From NCBI GenBank assembly GCA_027563935.2, contig CM050451.1:99971565-100035564 (forward strand): a stretch of DNA of 64,000 nt. Reading direction: 5' to 3'. Made by a program: the position numbers and the translations under genes. The first letter of the stretch is position 1. Each line of letters begins with the position of its first letter. Source of the stretch: Costus lasius. Taxonomy: Eukaryota > Streptophyta > Magnoliopsida > Zingiberales > Costaceae. Below are positions 57,023 through 64,000 of this stretch, piece after piece. The notes below the pieces were generated by a model that did not search any database, was not told where the DNA came from, and was given only the letters and a program-made list of their open reading frames with translations.

Positions 57023-57036
57023 ATTGGTATCAGAGC
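57023..57036 (+). other. E7 primer binding site
   Basis: ATTGGTATCAGAGC, directly after the 5' LTR. Confidence 0.85.
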
Positions 57037-58769
57037 AGGTTCTATGTATGTTCATTTGATTGCCTACATGTGATCCTTGTTTGCGTTTGCTAAGCATAGA
57101 TCTAATAACATGCCGAATATCTACATGCTTTGTTTAACTTAAATGTTATGGATGGCGCATGTTTGTTGGCGCTTCTTTCATGTTGTTTTTGTCAAAACAA
57201 ATGATCATGCGCACCTCATCTAGATCTAAGGCCCTACTTTAAACCCTTAGATGGGTTGATAGGGTTGAAGTCATCCTCTAAGTTAGATCCAAATAGTCTG
57301 ATCAGACCATCTGACAGCCTAGATGGGTTGGCCAGGTAGCACCTGTGCGCAAGCACGAGGTGGCTATAGGTCGACTGCATCAAGGGCGTGTAGCGAGGTT
57401 TGGTTGAGACGACTAGTGAACACACATGAGTTAGGCCCGGGGTCACACCCGCTTGCCGAAACTCATGAGGGTTGTTCAGCCCTTTGCGCATGCATGGTTG
57501 ACCATTGGGTCAACTCAAGTCAGTTAGGACTTGGTGCATGCAAGGGCAGTGGATCTGACTAGATGGATGAGTGGATACCTATCAATGGACCATTGTAAGG
57601 TTGTAGGGGCACATAAGAAAAGTAAAATGATGCCAATGGGTTTTCAAAATTTTATTTTCTTGTTAAATGGATCACATGTTGTTTGGATGCCATGTGCTTG
57701 TCTATTTCATCTTATGTGGGTTGCCCTTTTATTGTGTGCTGTGCTGGGGCCTGCGAGCCTGGCTTAAATTGTAAATTATATATTTGTGATCTGCGCATCA
57801 CATTTTAAGTAATTTATTGTATAATTGACCTGTGTGTCAAACTTGTCTAGATAGATTAAAATGTACTTTTAATCCGTCAAGAGCTCAAAGCACACAAAGC
57901 AAGGCGCATGCAGCTGGTGGGCGCACCTGAGCTGCAGAGGGCGCTTGGGCCCTAGTCTGGGCCAGAGGAGAGGCAAAAGACCCAAGAAGGAAGTGAAGAC
58001 TTAAGATAACTTAAGGTCTTACTTAGGGTTCATGGGCTTTTACCACATAAGATCAGCATGCTTTCTATTTATTGCTTTATAATTAGAATTGCATGAGTTT
58101 ATCTTCTGCTATCACCATAGGAATTGCATGATAGTCAAGAAGATAAAAGACCGTTAAAATCCAACGCTAAAATATCAAGCTCGTAAGCCTTCTGACGCGA
58201 AACCTCATTGTTCTGACTATCGTTGGAGCCGTGTTGTACCCACTCAGTGGGCACGTTCATCTATCTTCAGACGGTGCGGGATTACACCTGCGTGTTATAG
58301 AGAAGGGATTTATCGCTTCTCGTTGCTCAGCATAGCACGTGGTGGTCCAGGGAGTAGGTCGGGTCAGCTTGACCATGTAGGCTACATATGTGGAGCATAT
58401 GGTAGCACATGGAGGCAGCCATCTGTGGGATCAGAGACTGTGTTGTACCAACTCAGTTGGCATAGTCTGCTGGATTGCCCAGATGAAGGGGAATCGCACG
58501 GGTTGGCGATTGGCAGGGACTGCCTACCAGAAATTAGTGCTTGTACTCTCTGTGCATCTTATCTCGCCTGAGCGGGACGCGGAGACCAAGTATGAAATCT
58601 GGATCCCATTTCACTAAAAGAGTGTTACTCTTTCGGACTGTTTTAATGGATTTTACAGTCAGATAAAATAGTGAGAAAAAGAATCTTTCTTAAGTCCTGA
58701 TTGATTCTTAACATTGATACTGACCTTGCTGTTCTTGCATTGTTGTAGATTCCTGCAGCAACGAACACC
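57037..58769 (+). other. E7 untranslated leader
   Basis: About 1.7 kb, no long frame. It lacks the TTCGA hairpin; the join GCATGCAG/CTGGTGGG is the same as in E1. The twin hairpins are present. Before the ATG it has CTGAC, a T-rich stretch and TTGTAG, like a plant 3' splice site. Confidence 0.8.
58239..58460 (+). other. E7 twin ACTCAGT hairpins
   Basis: CCC-ACTCAGT-GGG at 58239-58251 and CCA-ACTCAGT-TGG at 58448-58460, 209 nt apart start to start. Confidence 0.6.
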
Positions 58770-61700
58770 ATGAGCTTCAATGTGCGATCCCTACTGGAAA
58801 GGGAGAAGTTTGCTGGGCCAAACTTCTCAGACTGGTTCGGACACCTTAAGATTGTTCTTAAGGCTGAGAGGAAACTGTATGTCCTCGAGACGGCTGTGCC
58901 GCCTCAACCCGCTGCGAACGCCGCAAGGGCGGTTCGGGATGCCTATGAAAAGCATGTCAATGATAGCATTGATGTCGCTTGCCTGATGCTAGCGTCTATG
59001 ACGCCACCGCTGCAGCGTCAGCATGAGGATATGTCTACTATAGAAATTATAGCAAACCTCAAGATGCTGTATGCTGCACAGGCGAGGACTGAACGCTATA
59101 ATCTGACCAAGCTTTTCTTTCAGAGAAAACTTGCTGAAGGGAGCCCAGTTGGAGCTCACGTGCTCAAGATGATTGGGCACAAGGAGGCTCTAGAGAAACT
59201 GGGGCATACCATCAATCAGGAGCTTGCTGTAGACATTATTCTGCAGTCTCTCCCGCCTTCTTTCGATGCGTTCATTATTAACTTTAATATGAACAAAATT
59301 GATTGTACTCCGGCAGAGCTGCTGAATATGCTCTTGACTACTGAGGAAACTCTGAAGGGAAAGCCTTCAACCTCTGTCTTAATGGTTCCTTCCAGGAACA
59401 AGAAGAAGGGGAAGAAGGGCAAGGCCCCTGTCAAGAGTTACAGCAAGGCTCTGAAACAGAAGGTGAAGCGGTCGAAGGACAACAGGTGTTTCCACTGTGG
59501 CCAGCTGGTTCATTGGAAAAAGGACTGTAAAGCGCTCCAAGGAGATAAGAGGGGAAGCATTGCTTCTGGCTCAGGTATATATGTGACTGAGGTCATGTTA
59601 TCTTCTTCTTCCATTTCATGGGTGTTGGACACTGCATGTGGAGTTCACATTTGTTCAAATGTGCAGGAACTCAAGAGAAGAAGGCAGGTGGGACAGCATG
59701 AGGTAGACCTACGCGTTGGAAACGGGGCACGGGTTGCTGCTGTTGCTATAGGAGACTATTTCATTTCTTTACCATCTGGCATTGTATTAGAATTAAACAA
59801 TTGTTACTTTGTACCCAGTATTACCAAAAATATTATCTCTATTCCTGCTCTTGTCAGGAAAGGGTTTTCCTTTGAATGCAAGATTTCAAAGTGTTATCTT
59901 ACTCTTGATAATATTGTTTATGCTACTGGTTCAATTAACAATGGGTTATTCATGTTGGACATGGAATATTCTATACAAAACATTGATAATAAGAAAGCCA
60001 AGTATGCTGATGACAGCACCTTGCTATGGCATAGTCGTTTAGGCCATATTAACAAGAAACGCATTAAGCGGTTGCATGAACATGGACTGCTGGGATCATT
60101 CTCCTATGAGGAGATTGATACATGCAAAGCTTGTTTGATGGGTAAAATGACGAAGTCACCTTTTCCTCACAAAGGTCAAAGGGCTTCAGGTTTACTTGAC
60201 CTAATACACAGTGATGTGTGTGGACCATTTAGTAAACATGCCAGAGGTGGCTATCAGTACTTCATTACCTTTATTGATGATTTCAGTAGATATGGGTATG
60301 TCTATTTAATGAGACATAAAAGTGAATCTTTTGACAAGTTCAAAGAGTTTAAGAATGAAGTACAGAATCAGCTAGGCCGAAATATCAAGGCACTTCGTTC
60401 TGATCGAGGTGGAGAATACTTGAGTCATGCGTTTACTGACTATCTGAAGGAGTGTGGGATTATCTCACAGCTCACTCCACCAGGAACACCACAATGGAAT
60501 GGTGTGTCCGAGAGGAGAAATAGAACGTTACTTGATATGGTTCGTTCTATGATGAGTCAGGCTACTCTTCCATACTCCTTTTGGGGATTTGCACTGGAAA
60601 CAGCTGCAAAGGTACTAAACCGAGTGCCATCCAAGGCAGTTTCAAAGACTCCATATGAATTATGGTATGGGAAACAGCCGAGCTTGACATTTATCAGGAT
60701 CTGGGGTTGCGAGGCTTATGTCAAAAAGCTCGCCTCTGGAAAACTGGAGAGCAGATCTGAGAAATGCATCTTTGTCGGTTACCCTAAGGAAACTAAGGGT
60801 TATTATTTCTACGATCCCAAAGAGAACAAGGTATTTGTTGCTCGGACGGCCATTTTTCTTGAGAAGGAGTTTCTTTTGCAAGAGGCCAGTGGGAGAGAAA
60901 TAAAGCTGGATGAGAATCCAGAAGAAGGACAAAGTAGTCAAGCACAGTTGGATGTGCCTGAGCCGGTAGAACAGGTTACTGAACAACCTGAGGCTCAGAT
61001 ATCACGGGAACTGCGAAGATCGGGAAGGATCTGTCGACAGCCTGAGCGCTATGACGGAGTCTACATCATTAATAATGATGAACCCCTGACTTATGCGGAT
61101 GCGGTCAGTGGACCGGAATCAGCTAGATGGCTTGAAGCTATGCGAGCCGAAATGGACTCCATGTCAGATAACCAAGTCTGGGATTTGGTTGATCCGCCTC
61201 CGGGAGTTATCCCTATAGGCTGTAAATGGATCTTCAAGAAGAAGATTGACATGGATGGTAACGTGGTTACCTATAAAGGCAGGCTTGTTGCAAAAGGTTT
61301 CAAACAAATCTACGGGATAGATTATGATGAAACTTTCTCACCTGTGGCCATGTTTAAGTCTATTCGGATTCTTTTCGCGATAGCAGCATATTACGATTAT
61401 GAGATCTGGCAGATGGATGTGAATACAGCTTTCCTTAATGGAAATCTGGATGAGGATGTGTATATGACACAACCTGAAGGTTTCACTAATCCATCAGATC
61501 GTCATAAAATATGCAAGTTAAAGAAGTCTATTTATGGACTTAAACAAGCATCTAGAAGTTGGAATATTCGTTTTGATGAATCAATCTCTGAGTTTGGTTT
61601 CATCAAGAACGAGGATGACCCGTGTGTATATAAGAGGTTTAGTGGGAGCGTGATTACTTTCCTAGTCCTCTACGTCGATGATATCTTAATCATTGGAAAC

Positions 61701-62654
61701 GATATTCCTGAAATGCATGCTGTTAAAGCATGGCTAAGGAAATGTTTCCAGATGAAAGATCTAGGAGAAGCAGCCTATGTATTAGGTGTGAAGATCTACA
61801 GGGATAGATCTAAGAGGCTTCTCGGGCTGTGCCAGAGTACTTACATCGATAAAGTCCTGGAAAGATTTCATTTAGAGAATTCTAAACGAGGATATCTTCC
61901 AGTCAGACATGGTCTGAATCTTTCGAAGAGTCAGTGTCCACAAACACAGACTGAGAAAGATGAAATGGATAATACGCCTTATGCTTCGGCTATTGGGTCC
62001 ATAATGTATGCGATGTTGTGTACTCGCCCAGACGTCGCTTACGGGTTAAGTGTGACCAGTCGGTTCCAAAGTAATCCAGGTTTGGCGCACTGGATTGCGG
62101 TCAAGAACATTTTAAAATATCTGCGGAGGACCAAAGATATGTTCTTGATATATGGTGGTCAGGAAGAGCTCAGTATAGAAGGATATACTGACGCTTCATT
62201 CCAGTCGGACCAGGATGATTTCCGATCGCAATCAGGCTATGTTTTTAGCTTGAATGGTGGAGCAGTGGTGTGGAAAAGTTTCAAACAGTCAACTGTTGCT
62301 GATTCCACAACAGAAGCCGAGTATGTTGCAGCCTCGGAATCATCCAAGGAGGCAGTGTAGATTCGTAAGTTCGTTCAGGAACTTGGTGTTGTTCCTTCGA
62401 GTGCAGATCCTTTGGTTATCTTCTGTGATAACACTGGAGCCATCGCACAAGCAAAGGAACCACGGTCGCACCAGAAGTCCAAGCACATACAGAGACGATT
62501 TCACTTGATCCGGGAGATCATTGATCGTGGCGAGATCAAAATTTGCAAGGTTCATACAGATGACAATCTGGCAGTCCCGCTTACCAAGCCTCTGGCGCAG
62601 CAGAAGCATGAGAAGCACTGTAATAATATGGGTTTGAGATTTCTCAACCATTAG
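58770..62654 (+). pseudogene. gag-pol: E7 gag-pol with a single nonsense codon
   Basis: From the ATG (MSFNVRSLLERE) the frame is open for 1196 codons, then a TAG at 62358-62360 replaces Trp1197 in RNase H (after KEAV). The remaining 97 codons to the normal stop at 62652-62654 are in frame. Protease DTACG, integrase D482, D545 and E581 (SERRN), and YVDD are present. Missense changes at well-kept sites are a Gly to Val in the zinc knuckle (CFHCGQLVHWKKDC), Thr to Ile in FITFIDD, Lys to Asn in MDVNTAF, and Asp to Val in the C-terminal ADPLTKPL segment. The stop removes the last RNase H acidic residue (FCDN). It was probably active until recently. Confidence 0.94.
59575..59666 (+). other. E7 putative gag-terminating intron (92 nt)
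   Basis: CAG/GTATAT donor and TGTGCAG/G acceptor. This is one of the two best acceptor matches among the copies. Confidence 0.42.
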
Positions 62655-62659
62655 ATTAA

Positions 62660-62674
62660 GTGCAAGTGGGAGAT
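62660..62674 (+). other. E7 polypurine tract
   Basis: GTGCAAGTGGGAGAT, directly before the 3' LTR. Confidence 0.85.
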
Positions 62675-64000
62675 TGTTGGGGTATGCCCTTAAGGCTAAT
62701 GTTTGAGGCCTTGGGATTGTATCAGTATCATGTAATAAACTCTTATATTTATAAAGGCATGGTTGTTATTCAATTAGTTACATTGTCTGCTACAATAAGT
62801 GTGCTTCTGAATAATGTCTCAAAGCTGTTCAGCTAGGCTGACATGCTATATGTCCTTAGTCGATATATCTTGGTGAACATGAGACAACCTTGATATGATT
62901 GAGACTAATATGTGTTCTAATCTTATAGGATGCTTCGAGCATGGAATAAGATATAGACTCATGGGTACATTGGATGTACTGGACAGACCCTACTAGGATA
63001 TTCAATTGCTTGTCACAATGTGAATAATCCTTTAATGCAACAAGTGGCACATGTCCTTTGACTTGAGATCACTTGTGTTTCTAAATGATGATTGTCATTG
63101 TTTTGAGGTAGTTCAATATCATTTGAAACATAATGGTTATAGACTATCTTGGATGGTGAGCTTGAATCAGGTTAGGGCACTAGTGATAGATATAGGATTG
63201 CCGTCTCCTTGAATAAGGAGTGTGATGTTCTAAAGGGCCCCCCCTATATGAGATGATTGAGATAGTGTATGGCCATACCCAGATGACAATGTTCATCTGA
63301 TCTAATCATGCTCATCATATTGGAGTTGCAGGCTTGACACGCTTGTCCAATAAGAACATCCAGTGGCAAAGGAAACATGTATGCCTGGTGAAGTGGATTC
63401 ACACTTGTGCTGTGGTTTGGGTGTAGTCTTGGAAGACTCTTTCCTTTATATCGGGAGATAGTGATGTGTTGCTAGATACCCCTCACTGGTTGTGATAACG
63501 TAAGTTATCGTAACCGACATTTAAAGGAAACCCTCAGGGTCGCACAATTTGATGATATGGCTTGCTAAGTCAGATCGTGTGGACTGAATTGTTCAGGTTC
63601 AGTTTAAAGGAGTTTAAACTCTGATTGTAAGTGAGATCTGGTCTGATCATGTTTGATTGATTAGGGCTTGAGATCGGTAAGCTTCGATCGAGAGATTTGA
63701 TGCTAGATCGGTGAGATCAAGAGCATCAAAGAGATGAACGGTTAGATCTGAAACCTTAGGGTTTACTATGGTCTAGACCAAATGGCTTGAGCTATTTTGA
63801 TTTGGTTTATGAACCAAATTCAATTGGGACATTTTGGCTTGAACCAGTTCACAAATGTGAACGCTTGGTTCAATGCTATTAAGCGTTTTTGTGTTGGCAT
63901 GAGCGCATGGCTTGATGATGTTCCATTTTTGGAAAGTCATCAAGGCCGATTCCTCTCAACGCCAAAACGCATATGCGTTCTCCTCTTCTCTTGTGGCTTG
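62675..64000 (+). repeat. E7 3' LTR, cut by the window end
   Basis: TGTTGGGGTATGCCC onward; matches 55359-56684 with about 10-11 differences. The last 340 or so bases are outside the window. Confidence 0.95.

Larger units (their letters stand above)
55359..64000 (+). mobile_element. E7: nearly intact copia LTR retrotransposon (family I), inserted in E6; runs off the window
   Basis: 5' LTR 55359-57022, primer site, leader, gag-pol 58770-62654, polypurine tract, 3' LTR from 62675 (1326 of about 1664 bp visible). Left target copy ATTTG (55354-55358); the right one is outside. About 10-11 differences between the LTRs over 1326 bp by eye. One nonsense codon and a few suspicious missense changes separate it from an intact element. 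Confidence 0.95.

Noticed and set aside
1..64000. CRISPR array or bacterial system suggested by the many repeats
   Set aside because: The repeats are long LTRs and internal regions of plant copia elements. There are no short regularly spaced repeats with unique spacers and no cas-like frames.

Overview
This window is plant nuclear repeat DNA. I see no host gene, tRNA, rRNA or CRISPR array. Almost every base belongs to Ty1/copia-type LTR retrotransposons inserted into one another. The main family (here 'family I') has 1.66-1.70 kb LTRs starting TGTTGGGGTATGCCC and ending in CA, an initiator-Met-tRNA primer site (ATTGGTATCAGAGC), a 1.7-2.3 kb untranslated leader, one gag-pol frame of about 1294 codons (gag, zinc knuckle, protease, integrase, reverse transcriptase, RNase H) and a polypurine tract AAGTGGGAGA. 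This layout and the Gag start resemble the Angela/BARE/Tork group of copia elements in seed plants. The species cannot be told from the sequence.

Seven family I elements (E1-E7) and one solo LTR are present. E2 (+) runs from before base 1 to 46460. Inside it sit E1 (-, 575-10155, in the 5' LTR, with a 502-bp TRIM in its leader), a 100-bp TG...CA insertion (14486-14585, in pol), E3 (+, 15307-33390, in pol) which carries E5 (-, 20600-29675, in integrase), and E4 (-, 35595-46215, in the 3' LTR) which carries a solo LTR (42754-44427). E2 itself lies in a reverse-oriented LTR of a second family ('family II', 46461-48025). That LTR meets a forward family II LTR fragment head to head (48026-48733). 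From 48734 to 50653 lies an unclassified, partly GC-rich stretch with degenerate palindromic repeats. E6 (-, from 50654) is inserted there, and E7 (+, 55359 to beyond 64000) is inserted in E6. Five-base target duplications support the junctions whose two sides are in the window.

Only E5 looks fully intact: open gag-pol, integrase D,D-35-E and YVDD present, LTRs differing at about 4 sites. E1 has an open frame, but the third integrase catalytic residue is Lys. E7 has one nonsense codon. E2, E3, E4 and E6 are broken. E2 and E4 form a subfamily that shares loss of the gag ATG and a TAG in place of the Tyr codon of YVDD.

The most interesting signals are: (1) a conserved 89-92 nt intron-like segment over the protease active site, whose removal would give a Gag-only message; (2) two leader hairpins with the same loop and a compensatory stem change, 208-209 nt apart in all six leaders; (3) the shared UAG at YVDD; (4) short conserved blocks, including the palindrome TATGGCCATA, shared by the two otherwise diverged LTR families.
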